Shown here: in pieces, positions 18,858 through 27,646 of the stretch
How the letters are laid out: each line of letters starts with the position of its first letter
How positions within the stretch are numbered: the first letter of the stretch is position 1
Source of the DNA: a virus
Virus record (IMG/VR): IMGVR_UViG_3300028610_001072
Coordinates: 37,524 to 101,523 of that record
Direction: 5' to 3' (one strand)
DNA: 64,000 nt
Program-made: the position numbers and the translations under genes
Notes under the pieces: model-generated
Seen by the model: only the letters and a program-made list of their open reading frames with translations
The model's database searches: none
What the model was told of the DNA's origin: nothing

Positions 18858-19078
18858 TACGATACCTCGCAATCAATTGTTTTTAAATTCTTCGTCACTA
18901 CTATCTGCCCTGTAGCATTCGTAACCACTTCACCCGCTGGGACCTTTACCTCGAGATTGACTTTTAGATAATCTACAATGGCCCCTGCCATGAGTTCTAT
19001 TGCGTCATCTTGGTTGTCCGGCTTGCCCGCCATCGCGGTAAGCATCGCACTTTTTAATCCGTCCTTCGAGATACCCAT
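18857..19078 (-). CDS. Small baseplate-region hypothetical protein
   Basis: This 73-residue protein (GKPDNQDDAIELMAGAIVDYLK, then beta-rich AGEVVTNATGQIVVTKN) resembles small proteins encoded next to gpV-type spikes. It starts one base after the spike gene stop and ends in a TAATG overlap. Helix-then-strand structure without any catalytic motif. Function unknown. Confidence 0.7.
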   Translation of the reverse strand: MGISKDGLKSAMLTAMAGKPDNQDDAIELMAGAIVDYLKVNLEVKVPAGEVVTNATGQIVVTKNLKTIDCEVS

Positions 19079-19079
19079 C

Positions 19080-19754
19080 TCATGCCTTCACGTTTTTATT
19101 CCCAATGGAATGCTTGGCCCCTGTAATTATGCAGACAGGCAGATTATTCACCAACAACTTTGTCAAGTTATCCCCGAGCTCGACAGTAGCGCCATCTACT
19201 TTCGCGGTGCCTTTGGCAACGGCACTTATATCACCATCGGCTGTTGCCGAGATATTCCCCTTGGCCGTCACCGTTGCGCTCCCATCCGTACCCACATACA
19301 CATTCCCATCTGATATGATGGTTGTATCACCGGCGGCCTCGATGTTGATCTTACCCTCTTTCCCCTGAGCTTTTATGTTCAGGCTTCCCAATTCCCCCGA
19401 TAGGGTGAGGGTTAAGTTGCCGTTGGTATCAGTATGCACCTCAATCTTGCCTGTCACTTCAGTAAGGATACCCTTATCATCTCTCGGACCAACTTCGTGG
19501 ATCAGATGAATGTCGTCTCGCTCTGAACCTTCAATCCGGGGATCGCCGTGGAGCAGTACCTTGTCGAGCACTACCGGATTGTCGTTGCTCTCGATGTATC
19601 CAACCAGCACATAATCGCCCGGCTGGAGATTCCAATACACCCGGCCAGCAATTTTCACATCAGGGATTATCTCACTGGTGGATCGGAACTCAATATCAAC
19701 GCTATGATGAGCTGGGTTGACCTTTACGACTTTGGCATCTCGGAGCACTATCAA
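19080..19754 (-). CDS. Baseplate spike, gpV-like with OB fold and beta-helix
   Basis: This 224-residue protein has an N-terminal OB-type domain (GRVYWNLQPGDYVLVGYIE around 37-56) and then short repeats (LSGELGSLNIKAQGKEG, TATADGDISAVAKGTAK type) that form the triangular beta-helix of phage spikes. GpV in P2 and gp5 in T4 sit at the tail tip and pierce the outer membrane, so this protein is expected under the hub. It overlaps the hub gene by ATGA. No lysozyme insertion as in T4 gp5 is present. Confidence 0.88.
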   Translation of the reverse strand: MIVLRDAKVVKVNPAHHSVDIEFRSTSEIIPDVKIAGRVYWNLQPGDYVLVGYIESNDNPVVLDKVLLHGDPRIEGSERDDIHLIHEVGPRDDKGILTEVTGKIEVHTDTNGNLTLTLSGELGSLNIKAQGKEGKINIEAAGDTTIISDGNVYVGTDGSATVTAKGNISATADGDISAVAKGTAKVDGATVELGDNLTKLLVNNLPVCIITGAKHSIGNKNVKA

Positions 19755-21127
19755 ATTCCTTTCAGGAAGTTCATTCCGGCCTCGTAGAGATTATCGCGGG
19801 TGTCCCGCCGCAATCCCCTACTGATGGCAACATTGGTGGTGAAGGGCTGGCCGAAAGCCCAATTATTGCTGACCCCTGTAACGTAAAATTCTGTATTCAG
19901 GTCCTCACGGAAAATCCTATCACCGGCTCGAATGTTTGAGTTGCCCATTAAGGTCATCGAGCCACCTTCCATTCGGTGATTATCCCTATTCCAGAGATAC
20001 AGCTTATTCCGATAATACTCATACCGTTCCAGTGATCCGTCGGTGGTTTTACCGTCTCCCACAATAGGGATATAATTCAGGCTAACCTGATTATCTCTGG
20101 TGCCAATTTCTTTTACCAGCGGGGAGTCAATCAGCGGATGGAACGTGGCATATTCCGCATCCGCCCCTGTAAACTTATCCGATGAGAGGACCGCAAACAC
20201 TGAGTAGGCATTGCCATGATCTCTTGATATGCGCTCTTCCCGGATGTCACTGGGGTTGATCACATGAAACGCACTGCCCCCAATCCAGTTTTTGGTGTCG
20301 TGCCAACTGCTGATTCGGGATTCGCCCAGCGCACTTTCCGCACTTTCGGGGTCCTTTTTTCCGTGGCTGAATGGTGTCGGTCTGGACCTCAGTACCAATT
20401 TCCCATCCCTCGAATCTGTCCACAACTCGTTGAATGGTTCTTGGATATACGTTTTGAAATAATCCCATACGCTACCGGCGTAAGGACTAATTCCCCGTGC
20501 AAATATTTTCTCGTCTTTACGGACAAATAACTCGCTGCCAACATCGAGGAAATCCTCTGCTGTTTTCCCCCCGTACAGCTCCATGCTGAACATAGGCAGA
20601 TGGGTATATATTTCTATGATGGCTTCATAAGGCGGCTTCTCTGCGAAGTTGAGTAATATCTGCCCCTGCTGAAGTAGTAGATTTCGATGTGCCAGATCAT
20701 CGGATAGCCCCAGTGCATTGGTGAAATACTTGATCAGGTCGAATTCCCAGATGGCCGATAATGACCTGCCGGTGATCTGCACCCCCCGCTTAACGTTCTT
20801 GGTCCCCACGACCGTACTTTTCTCCACCTTGTCAACGATCCCGATCATCGTGGTGGTGCCTTCCTCTAATTCGATCTCCACCACATCTAACGGATGGATC
20901 GTATCGTAGTAGTACGACTCTACATCGCTGGGGGGAACCTTATAATAGACCAGTTCGATGCTGAAGGTTCCTGATGCCGCTCCCATCTTGTTATCGGTCA
21001 TAATCCTAATAACATCCTTCATGGGAAACTTGGTAATTGCTGGATTGCTGCCAATGCCAAATGATCGCTCTTTCTTCGTGTGAAAAAGCAAATATGGGCT
21101 GGGCCGTCTTTTGGTATAATTTGCCAT
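19751..21127 (-). CDS. Baseplate hub protein, gpD/gp27-like
   Basis: This 458-residue protein has features of the hub family. A beta-barrel N-terminus (GTFSIELVYYKVPPSD, DVVEIELEEGTTTMIGIVD) is followed by a segment with VKRGVQITGRSLSAIWEFD. A large middle region ends in typical hub C-terminal sequence (NSNIRAGDRIFREDLNTEFYV, TGVSNNWAFGQPFTTNVAI, RGLRRDTRDN). Hub trimers connect the tube to the spike encoded next. The gene lies directly between the tape measure and spike genes. No strong Shine-Dalgarno is visible before its ATG, which lies seven bases after the tape measure stop. Confidence 0.85.
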   Translation of the reverse strand: MANYTKRRPSPYLLFHTKKERSFGIGSNPAITKFPMKDVIRIMTDNKMGAASGTFSIELVYYKVPPSDVESYYYDTIHPLDVVEIELEEGTTTMIGIVDKVEKSTVVGTKNVKRGVQITGRSLSAIWEFDLIKYFTNALGLSDDLAHRNLLLQQGQILLNFAEKPPYEAIIEIYTHLPMFSMELYGGKTAEDFLDVGSELFVRKDEKIFARGISPYAGSVWDYFKTYIQEPFNELWTDSRDGKLVLRSRPTPFSHGKKDPESAESALGESRISSWHDTKNWIGGSAFHVINPSDIREERISRDHGNAYSVFAVLSSDKFTGADAEYATFHPLIDSPLVKEIGTRDNQVSLNYIPIVGDGKTTDGSLERYEYYRNKLYLWNRDNHRMEGGSMTLMGNSNIRAGDRIFREDLNTEFYVTGVSNNWAFGQPFTTNVAISRGLRRDTRDNLYEAGMNFLKGI

Positions 21128-21133
21128 TATAAA

Positions 21134-22870
21134 TTACCGAGGCGGATACATTAACTTTCTTTTGGTTGTTGCATCATCACGGGGAATATCGTACTGTGAT
21201 AATATCGACTTCGCTGCTTCCGAGCCAAGACCCATTTCCGCAATTGCCAGTGCTCCCCGCAGGAATAGTTCATTGGCTTTTTCAAATGCCAGTGCTGCAA
21301 CTTCGATTTTTCCAATCTCGGTAGCAACTGCCCGCATCTGAACCTCGAATCCGGTAGCGCCTCGCATCTCTTCAACTCGCTTTGCAAAGTCTATTGGGAG
21401 TCCCTGATCGCTCATATCACCGAGCATTTTCCCGCCTAGAGATTTCCTTAATTCCAGCCAACTATTAATACCTTTGTCTGGATTATACAACGCTGAAATT
21501 GGTATCCCTCGACCGAGGCCACCAGTCCATTGATTCAGCAACATAGCTTGGCTGTAAGGATCATCTCCCCCCAGTTCCCCAGCTATCGCAAAAAATTCTT
21601 CCAGTAGTCGCGGGTCCTGTAACCCCTGTTCCTGTAACGCCATCACTTGCCCTATGGAATAATTCCCCGCTCCCTCTGTCCGGTCCAGTATCCTTCGAGC
21701 TGCTTGAAAGCCCATGCCGCCGCCGGTGATCGCCTGATTGAAACTGGTCAACTGCTGCATACCTCGTTGACCTTGGAATGGAGTCCCCAGAGTCCCAAGC
21801 CTACCGGCGTAACGCCCCATTAAGCCTGAGTCAGCGGTGACTGAGGTTCGCATCACCGTTTCTGTGAGGGTCATCACCCCTTGCAGAAATTCCGGCAAGC
21901 GGCCCTGCCCTATCCCGGAGCGGACCCCTTCAATGATGGCTTCTTGGAGTCGCCCGAGCGGAATTGGGTCCCTGCGATAGCCAGTCATTCCCATCCGGCC
22001 AGCAAACTCAACTCCCACCCCTTTATCGATCCCCAAACTTTGAGCCACGTTAACCACATCGTCCATCACGGTGCCATGCAATCGCTGACCAGTGAGGCGG
22101 ATGTAGGATTGCTCCAGTCCGCTCATCTCCTGCAAGGTGGTTGCCGTCAGCATTGCCACTGCTTCAAACTCTTCGCGGAATGCAGCAGCATCACCCCCCA
22201 GCCTTCCAGTCATCGCTGCAATCTGCATCAGGTCGGGAGCGATCTGCTTGAAAGCGTCTTTCCCCTCGACCATCCCTGAAATAAGTTTATATGCCCCAAA
22301 ACCTACCAGCCCGGCACCGGCTCCCACCCCCAGCTTAGCGAGGGTCCCCATCCCGGCCATCTTCCCTGTCACCCTGCTGGCGAACCTGCCCAATCCTGCT
22401 TGAGCCATGCTTCGGCCACCGGCCCCACGAATTCCCATTCCAGTGAGATCAGACAATAAATCAGGTGCGGCGGGGTCTCCGAATCCCTGCTCGGATGCCC
22501 ACTCTTTTCGGTATGCTTCGCCTTGGACTGAGGTAGTGGTATCAGAGATGTGCTCCTTCCTCAGTTGGTGCATTTCCTTGTCGATCCGGGCCTGAGCAAA
22601 TTTGCTACTGGTCCGTTTGCGTTGGTATGCAAGATCGGCCATCCTGTCCTGATGACCTACAGACTCCAAGCGGCTCATTAGAGCTATCTGCTCACGGATG
22701 TATTGGTTTTGCTTCTTTAGACTATCAGGATGTTGCTGCTCAGCTTCCCGTCGAACTTCATTGAAGTGACCCCAACCCGCATTCATCTGCCCCAGTGCCG
22801 CGATATGCTCTCGCATACCCTCGCCGCCGGTGGTCTTGGCATCTATAGTGATTCCTATGCGGTTTTCCAA
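21134..22870 (-). CDS. Tail tape measure protein
   Basis: This 578-residue protein is alanine-, glycine- and methionine-rich, with a long helical N-terminus and a hydrophobic stretch (LAKLGVGAGAGLVGFGAYKL, about residues 180-200) typical of tape measures. Later parts are helical with many GMGF/GGM turns. It sits just downstream of the two overlapping tail chaperone-like genes and upstream of the hub, which is the canonical place. At about 0.15 nm per residue the length would predict a tail near 85 nm, a rough estimate. The start is TTG with AAAGGA nine bases upstream. Confidence 0.85.
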   Translation of the reverse strand: MENRIGITIDAKTTGGEGMREHIAALGQMNAGWGHFNEVRREAEQQHPDSLKKQNQYIREQIALMSRLESVGHQDRMADLAYQRKRTSSKFAQARIDKEMHQLRKEHISDTTTSVQGEAYRKEWASEQGFGDPAAPDLLSDLTGMGIRGAGGRSMAQAGLGRFASRVTGKMAGMGTLAKLGVGAGAGLVGFGAYKLISGMVEGKDAFKQIAPDLMQIAAMTGRLGGDAAAFREEFEAVAMLTATTLQEMSGLEQSYIRLTGQRLHGTVMDDVVNVAQSLGIDKGVGVEFAGRMGMTGYRRDPIPLGRLQEAIIEGVRSGIGQGRLPEFLQGVMTLTETVMRTSVTADSGLMGRYAGRLGTLGTPFQGQRGMQQLTSFNQAITGGGMGFQAARRILDRTEGAGNYSIGQVMALQEQGLQDPRLLEEFFAIAGELGGDDPYSQAMLLNQWTGGLGRGIPISALYNPDKGINSWLELRKSLGGKMLGDMSDQGLPIDFAKRVEEMRGATGFEVQMRAVATEIGKIEVAALAFEKANELFLRGALAIAEMGLGSEAAKSILSQYDIPRDDATTKRKLMYPPR

Positions 22871-22889
22871 ACCTCAATTCCTTTCAATC

Positions 22890-23273
22890 TTATTTCAGGT
22901 GGCTGGGAAGCTCAATACCGAGTTCGTTTTTCACGGTCTGAGCAAAATCATCATCGCGGTATTCGGTCTGATCGGATTCCTTTCCGGGAATCGTCATTTC
23001 AGCGCCGCATCGCGGGCAGAGGTCGTCCGAGCCGGGATGAGGCGGCCCCTCATACTTACAATCTTCACAATGCGGTATGAGAGCCTTGCGTTGTTCCTCG
23101 ACCCGACGGTCTAATTCCTGATGAATATAGAATTCTTGGTGAATTCCTTCATCAGTCATATCCAAATAGCGTTGGTCGGTTGGGGGGAAATTGTATTTTC
23201 TCCTGAACCAAATCCGAGTAAAGTCTTTATCTAGGAGCGATAATGCCTCAGCTTTGATCCTTTCCCTCTCCAT
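22890..23273 (-). CDS. Tail assembly chaperone second frame, zinc-ribbon protein
   Basis: This frame lies directly before the tape measure gene and overlaps the 120-residue frame upstream by 26 bases, the arrangement of lambda G/GT-type tail chaperones. From ATG 23273 it has 127 residues, with CEDC and CPRC (about 69-88) forming a probable zinc ribbon. No Shine-Dalgarno precedes this ATG. The frame is open upstream to about 23322, so it may be expressed by programmed frameshifting. It would need a +1 (or -2) shift. The chaperone role is inferred from position. Confidence 0.65.
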   Translation of the reverse strand: MERERIKAEALSLLDKDFTRIWFRRKYNFPPTDQRYLDMTDEGIHQEFYIHQELDRRVEEQRKALIPHCEDCKYEGPPHPGSDDLCPRCGAEMTIPGKESDQTEYRDDDFAQTVKNELGIELPSHLK

Positions 23274-23610
23274 CGCCGGAGTCTGGATCGGTAGATTTCT
23301 CTTTCCTGAGAAACAACCCGGACTTTACAGTCCATTCCTTCCATAACTCATCAAACTGATCGGATTGCAAGGACTCGACGCCTTCAAAATCCTCCGGCGC
23401 TTTAACCAATCGACCTTCCATCTCACTGGTTCTGAGCAGATTAAATGCTGCATTTACTTCTGTCGTATTTGGCGACTGCATCATCTGGCCGTACATGCCA
23501 TTTGAGATAGTCGCCCTATGAACCGCGATCTGGTTTTGTTCTCCAATAGTGAGGATATTTTTGAAGGTGAATCCTCCAAATGATACCTTCACTGTCGTAG
23601 TTTTATCCAT
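23248..23610 (-). CDS. Tail assembly chaperone (G-like)
   Basis: This 120-residue protein (KVSFGGFTFKNILTIGEQN, TTEVNAAFNLLRTSEMEG, DFEGVESLQSDQFDELWKEW) lies between the tube gene and the tape measure gene. Tail chaperones occupy this position and bind the tape measure during assembly. AGGGAA precedes its ATG. It ends in a charged, disordered tail (DPDSGDGEGKDQS) that overlaps the next frame. An in-frame G GGA AAG heptamer at 23260-23266, identical to the lambda slippery site, lies inside the overlap. Confidence 0.75.
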   Translation of the reverse strand: MDKTTTVKVSFGGFTFKNILTIGEQNQIAVHRATISNGMYGQMMQSPNTTEVNAAFNLLRTSEMEGRLVKAPEDFEGVESLQSDQFDELWKEWTVKSGLFLRKEKSTDPDSGDGEGKDQS

Positions 23611-23637
23611 TTTATTTTTCCCTATGTGGATAATTTA

Positions 23638-24072
23638 CTATGGTGAATTTACTGGCTCACCATACATACCTGAACCGCTCCGCTGAGTGATCGCATTCTC
23701 CCCTACCGTTAGGCTGAGGTTGCCAACCTTGCAGCCGGAAATGGTTGCAATATTCTCACCTGTGTACTTGTCCTCGATAACAATAATAAATCCCTCTTGT
23801 GTGAGGATATATTTCACTATGTCCTTGACGGTTTTACCCGCCCGTGGCCCAAATTTGAGGTCCGCGACAGTGCTCTCAGTCAGCACAAGTGATGTGAAAT
23901 TGAAGTTGCCAGAGAACCGAAGAGCCACGATCTCAAAGGGTTCCATTTGCCCGATGGCATAGGCCCCTTGAAGCCCATAGTCTTCATTCTCGGTGATGGT
24001 GCTCATCACACCAACTTTGGTGCCCCCGAAGAACACCAAGACTCTGGCACCGTGTACTACTTTTTTACTCAT
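23638..24072 (-). CDS. Tail tube protein
   Basis: This 144-residue protein directly follows the sheath gene. It is beta-rich (ARVLVFFGGTKVGVMSTI, FEIVALRFSGNFNFTSLVL, GFIIVIEDKYTGENIATISG), matching the gpFII/XkdM-type tube fold with a DNA-lining ring. TAGGAGA precedes its ATG. Length and gene order (sheath, tube, chaperones, tape measure) support the call. Confidence 0.85.
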   Translation of the reverse strand: MSKKVVHGARVLVFFGGTKVGVMSTITENEDYGLQGAYAIGQMEPFEIVALRFSGNFNFTSLVLTESTVADLKFGPRAGKTVKDIVKYILTQEGFIIVIEDKYTGENIATISGCKVGNLSLTVGENAITQRSGSGMYGEPVNSP

Positions 24073-24099
24073 GAGTATAGTCTCCTAATTTTGGGCTAA

Positions 24100-25824
24100 T
24101 TACAGGACCGCGACGGTCTCAATTAAGAAGAAATTGAATGGATTATTTAGCCTGATTGGAACCTTCACGCTCCAGCCATCATCCAATCTGGTAGCCGCCA
24201 CCGGCTCCCATGCTGGCAAGGGATTATCTGGATCAGAATCATCTCCTGCTAATACACCCTCGGCTTCCTTGGCCTTGCAGTGGGCTTCGACGAATCCAAT
24301 TATGGTTGCCCGGCCTACCCCAACCGTCCCGCCAACGAATTCTCTAGCAGCGGCGACTTCCAGCTCTTTATTGAACTGTCCCGCAGATCGCATTAACGAA
24401 ATCTCCGGGGATGACTGACTAGCCACATCCCACAAGTTCAGATTGTTCTGGAGAGTATTCACCCCTTGGGTGATCACCAGCCCAACACTTTCCATATTCT
24501 TCGGAGAAATCGCACCGGCACGAATCAATGTTTCCCGTTGTGCTTTGCTGAATTCGTATTGCAATCCCTGAGCACTGAAGACCTTCAGGGTTAATGGCTC
24601 CTGTACCGGCAGCCCCGCTGCCAGTCCCGCACATTTTGCGGCAAAGAATTTGGGAGCGATGGCTTCTGCTCCTGATCCGTCATCCGCAAAGTCATCAATC
24701 CCACAGGCCACCAATGCCCCGTAGGCAGTATTCATCACTGCCGCTGCCGCTGCCGTTACTGAAACTGATAATGCGGCTGTGGCCTGAGTGACAAGGCCGA
24801 AAAATCCCATACGGAAAAAGGTATTCGACTGGCAATGGGCTGTGACCAAGGCATGATCTGCTGCTGTCTCTGAATCGATCCAGATGACCTGACAGTTTGC
24901 CTCTTCAATCAGGGTCAGAGCAGCGGTGATTGCTGATGTATCCATCGCAGGGGATGTCCCGCCTGCAAGTAAGGCCCACGTAGCCTGTGTAGTAAGCTGA
25001 GTCCCATCGACGACTACCGTACCGTCCACGTATGCACTGAGGCTATCCAGAGCATGTTTGGCGATATTCGGATAAGCTTCCAAGTTCACCGCAGCGGTTT
25101 TCACGTCCGCCGCCGCCAGAGTGTTCAGGAAGATACTGGTCAATGTGCCGGTGCCTGATGGTGCAAGACCGAAAATCGTACATTCCCAATCCGCCAAGGC
25201 ATCGATAATCGCTACCAGTTTCGAGATGGTATTGTAATCTGACTGGGTGAGATCATAATCGAATTCGACCTCGTCTGTGGCCGTGGCCCCAGACGCCCCG
25301 ATTATATGATCCCCTGCTGTGACCTCAATATCTGCCAAGGTTGCGGCCCCGACATATTGAATCGTCATCGCCAGATCAAGGTTATCAAAAACCTCAAGGT
25401 CGTCGGCATAGGCCACGGAGATTTTTGTTGAGTTGGCTGTGGTTCCATCTTCGATTTTAATCTTGATGCTATTAACCCACAGACCATAATCTTTTGATAC
25501 TATTTTACCGCTGGTAGCATCATGCTCAGCGGTCGTTGCTGTTTGAGCACGGACAAATCCGCAATAGGGCGCTCCGTTATGCTGGGGAGAGGGGTTAAAA
25601 ATATACCCCATCGCCCGCAAGGCGTCACCGCCTCTGAGCACATCTTTTGCACCCGGTTTATCGGTGAACCAGTGAATTTCGCTGGGTGCTCCCCCCTCGC
25701 TTTCACCAATTACGATCACCCTGCCCGTAGCCAACGGATTGGCTTTGGGTGTGACCCCGACAGTAATTTTGCTTGCTGCCTGTGGCTCAACCAGAATTCT
25801 GTTGTCAAATTTCTGTTGGCTCAT
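24100..25824 (-). CDS. Contractile tail sheath protein
   Basis: This 574-residue protein is the outer layer of the contractile tail. It has the XkdK/gp18-like C-terminal core: YEFSKAQRETLIRAGAISPK, ESVGLVITQGVNTLQNNLN, SPEISLMRSAGQFNKELEV and the final VRLNNPFNFFLIETVAVL. An alanine-rich inserted region (about residues 150-370) forms the variable protease-resistant domains. AAGGAG lies upstream of ATG. It establishes that the phage has myovirus morphology. Confidence 0.93.
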   Translation of the reverse strand: MSQQKFDNRILVEPQAASKITVGVTPKANPLATGRVIVIGESEGGAPSEIHWFTDKPGAKDVLRGGDALRAMGYIFNPSPQHNGAPYCGFVRAQTATTAEHDATSGKIVSKDYGLWVNSIKIKIEDGTTANSTKISVAYADDLEVFDNLDLAMTIQYVGAATLADIEVTAGDHIIGASGATATDEVEFDYDLTQSDYNTISKLVAIIDALADWECTIFGLAPSGTGTLTSIFLNTLAAADVKTAAVNLEAYPNIAKHALDSLSAYVDGTVVVDGTQLTTQATWALLAGGTSPAMDTSAITAALTLIEEANCQVIWIDSETAADHALVTAHCQSNTFFRMGFFGLVTQATAALSVSVTAAAAAVMNTAYGALVACGIDDFADDGSGAEAIAPKFFAAKCAGLAAGLPVQEPLTLKVFSAQGLQYEFSKAQRETLIRAGAISPKNMESVGLVITQGVNTLQNNLNLWDVASQSSPEISLMRSAGQFNKELEVAAAREFVGGTVGVGRATIIGFVEAHCKAKEAEGVLAGDDSDPDNPLPAWEPVAATRLDDGWSVKVPIRLNNPFNFFLIETVAVL

Positions 25825-25834
25825 AATTCGCTCC

Positions 25835-26110
25835 TTATGACTTTAAGTATTCCTCAATAAGTTTTTCCCAGTCGCCAAAGGTCCGGGAACGTAGCGGCTC
25901 TTGTTTGGCCGTCTTCATCCAGACTCTAAATCCCTGCTCGAGCACGAATGTAATATCATCACGCTTGGCATTTTCCTTATACTCAGAAAACGAAATCAAC
26001 TGCAAAGGTTTCTGCTCCGGCTTTTCCTTTGGGGCTGTTTTTTTGGCTTCAGCCTTTGGGGTATCGGATGCTGCCTCTGGAGTAATATCCTGCTGCTCAT
26101 TTTTTGCCAT
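25835..26110 (-). CDS. Small charged hypothetical protein before the sheath gene
   Basis: This 91-residue protein has a lysine-, alanine- and proline-rich disordered N-terminal 35 residues, then a compact segment (LISFSEYKENAKRDDITFV, RSRTFGDWEKLIEEYL). It lies between the neck-region protein and the sheath. A helper role in sheath or neck assembly is conceivable, but no family is recognised. Confidence 0.7.
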   Translation of the reverse strand: MAKNEQQDITPEAASDTPKAEAKKTAPKEKPEQKPLQLISFSEYKENAKRDDITFVLEQGFRVWMKTAKQEPLRSRTFGDWEKLIEEYLKS

Positions 26111-26121
26111 TGGTTTTGTCC

Positions 26122-27012
26122 CTAGTTCTGAGGCTCGCCCTTACCTTCCAGCCATGATGCAAGGTTGGGCTGCAATGTGACCTCTGAGGAGATGGCGCAG
26201 GAAAGCATCATCATGCCCCCTACTTGGACCCTATCCCTCACCGCCTCATTTATCACATCGCCCTCAATTAAAATTTCTACCCATTCCATATCACCGCCCT
26301 CTCCACGTATGCAATATTGGCGGATGAACTCTTTTGATTCTCGGAACATCTTGGTGATCGTGTCCCGACGTATCGAGTTGGGGTCTTCCCAGACCACCTG
26401 AATATTATCCATCTCCAGCTCGCCGTAGGTATTCTTTAGGTCTGCTTCGAGCTGCCTGAAATAACCCATGTACTGATGCAGCACTTGGCCGCCTACGCGA
26501 GTGACGTAAAGTGTGGGTGGCTGCATCCCCGGAAGCGCATACTCTCGCATGAGCTGATAGTGCTGGTCTTTCTTCATCCCGTAAGCTTCCATCACCCGCT
26601 CAATCACAGCTAGTATAACTTCCTTCGCATCGATGATACTGGTCTCCACGGTTTTCTTGCACAGGGCATTCGTACTGGCATTTGTGGATACTGCATCATC
26701 ACTCGAATCTTGTAGCACTGCCTTGTAGTAATAGGTGCTGTTATTTTCCGGTGCGTAGTCAGAAATCCCTGTAACCCCGTCGGGATATAGTTCATTATCA
26801 ATCGAGTCCGCTGTCATATCCGCTGGTAACGAATTTGGATCAGCAAAGTAACTGGTGATCTCTGCATCTAGCACATCTGATCCCTCTCTGCGGAACAACC
26901 AGATTCTCCACCCGCTCGGCATGGTCGATGGTAATGTCCATACCATTTCGATTTCCTGACCGAGCGGATGGCCGAATGCTTGAAAGTTCGTAAGTGGACT
27001 TGGTGACGGCAT
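26122..27012 (-). CDS. Neck or tail-terminator-region protein with FNIII-like domain
   Basis: This 296-residue protein begins with a fibronectin-type-III-like domain (EIEMVWTLPSTMPSGWRIWLF, STYYYKAVLQDSSDDAVST, residues ~20-110). The C-terminal part (ILAVIERVMEAYGMKKDQHY, ALPGMQPPTLYVTRVGGQVL, MEWVEILIEGDVINEAV) is not recognised, but its place just before the sheath gene suits a tail terminator or completion protein. The last 20 residues are polar. Role by position only. Confidence 0.7.
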   Translation of the reverse strand: MPSPSPLTNFQAFGHPLGQEIEMVWTLPSTMPSGWRIWLFRREGSDVLDAEITSYFADPNSLPADMTADSIDNELYPDGVTGISDYAPENNSTYYYKAVLQDSSDDAVSTNASTNALCKKTVETSIIDAKEVILAVIERVMEAYGMKKDQHYQLMREYALPGMQPPTLYVTRVGGQVLHQYMGYFRQLEADLKNTYGELEMDNIQVVWEDPNSIRRDTITKMFRESKEFIRQYCIRGEGGDMEWVEILIEGDVINEAVRDRVQVGGMMMLSCAISSEVTLQPNLASWLEGKGEPQN

Positions 27013-27015
27013 CGG

Positions 27016-27321
27016 TTAGAGTTTCTTTTTAATCTCCTCGAGCCAAGTGTCGTCAACTTTTGTCTTGGTGCTGTCAACCAGCTTCTGAGCGATCTCGAGG
27101 AAGATTTTCTTCAACACCGCCTCACTGACCAGCGTTTTCAGCGCCAGCACCATTATGGTTCGTAATCCCGGTATCCAGAACATTCCGAATACTGCGATCA
27201 GTACCCCTACGATTGTTTTCCAGCTATCCTGTAGGTATCCCATGATGCCGCCGTCAGCTCCGAAGAGCATCACCGGCAGTAATAGGATTGCCAATACCAC
27301 TATGAGATTGAATCGCTTCAT
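27016..27321 (-). CDS. Membrane protein, holin candidate
   Basis: This 101-residue protein starts with a signal-peptide-like segment (MKRFNLIVVLAILLLPVMLFG) and a second hydrophobic span (WKTIVGVLIAVFGMFWIPGL), followed by a charged helical tail (ALKTLVSEAVLKKIFLEI ... KTKVDDTWLEEIKKKL). Two spans plus a charged tail fit a class II holin, which opens the inner membrane for lysis. AGGGGG precedes ATG. It is three genes downstream of a lysozyme-like gene. A secreted membrane protein of another type is possible. Confidence 0.65.
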   Translation of the reverse strand: MKRFNLIVVLAILLLPVMLFGADGGIMGYLQDSWKTIVGVLIAVFGMFWIPGLRTIMVLALKTLVSEAVLKKIFLEIAQKLVDSTKTKVDDTWLEEIKKKL

Positions 27322-27325
27322 CTTA

Positions 27326-27646
27326 TCAGCCCCCTGTTTTACTCAAATTAGTGATCAGTGCCACCACAAGGGAAGTCACGATCACGTTTGCTACCAAAAT
27401 TATTATACCTACCCACATCCGGGACATCTCGTCTTCTTTTTTCTCCCGGAATGCCGTGTTCGCCTTATGGTCTGCTGCATTAAACTGTTCCAGCTCGACC
27501 ATCGCCCCTATCAAATTGCCCTTCATCCCGGTATCGTTGGGATCGAAAGGGTCCCCACTGATCATTTTGCACAGGTCTTTAACCTCTTGTGCAAGTTTCG
27601 CTACTGCATCAGACAGGGCTGCTAAGATTACCGCTTCCGTTGGCAT
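27326..27646 (-). CDS. Tail-anchored membrane protein of the lysis cluster
   Basis: From ATG 27646 (AGGAA upstream) this is a 106-residue protein. It has a helical soluble region (ILAALSDAVAKLAQEVKDL), a middle VELEQFNAADHKANTAFREKK and one C-terminal membrane span (MWVGIIILVANVIVTSLVVAL). This pattern recalls XhlA-type hemolysin-like lysis proteins. The longer frame up to 27709 would overlap the response-regulator gene by 101 bases, and the chosen start still overlaps it by 38. Confidence 0.65.
   Translation of the reverse strand: MPTEAVILAALSDAVAKLAQEVKDLCKMISGDPFDPNDTGMKGNLIGAMVELEQFNAADHKANTAFREKKEDEMSRMWVGIIILVANVIVTSLVVALITNLSKTGG

Noticed and set aside
23260-23266. Standard lambda-type -1 frameshift joining the two chaperone frames
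   Set aside because: The -1 frame reaches a stop after nine codons, so it does not lead into the zinc-ribbon frame.
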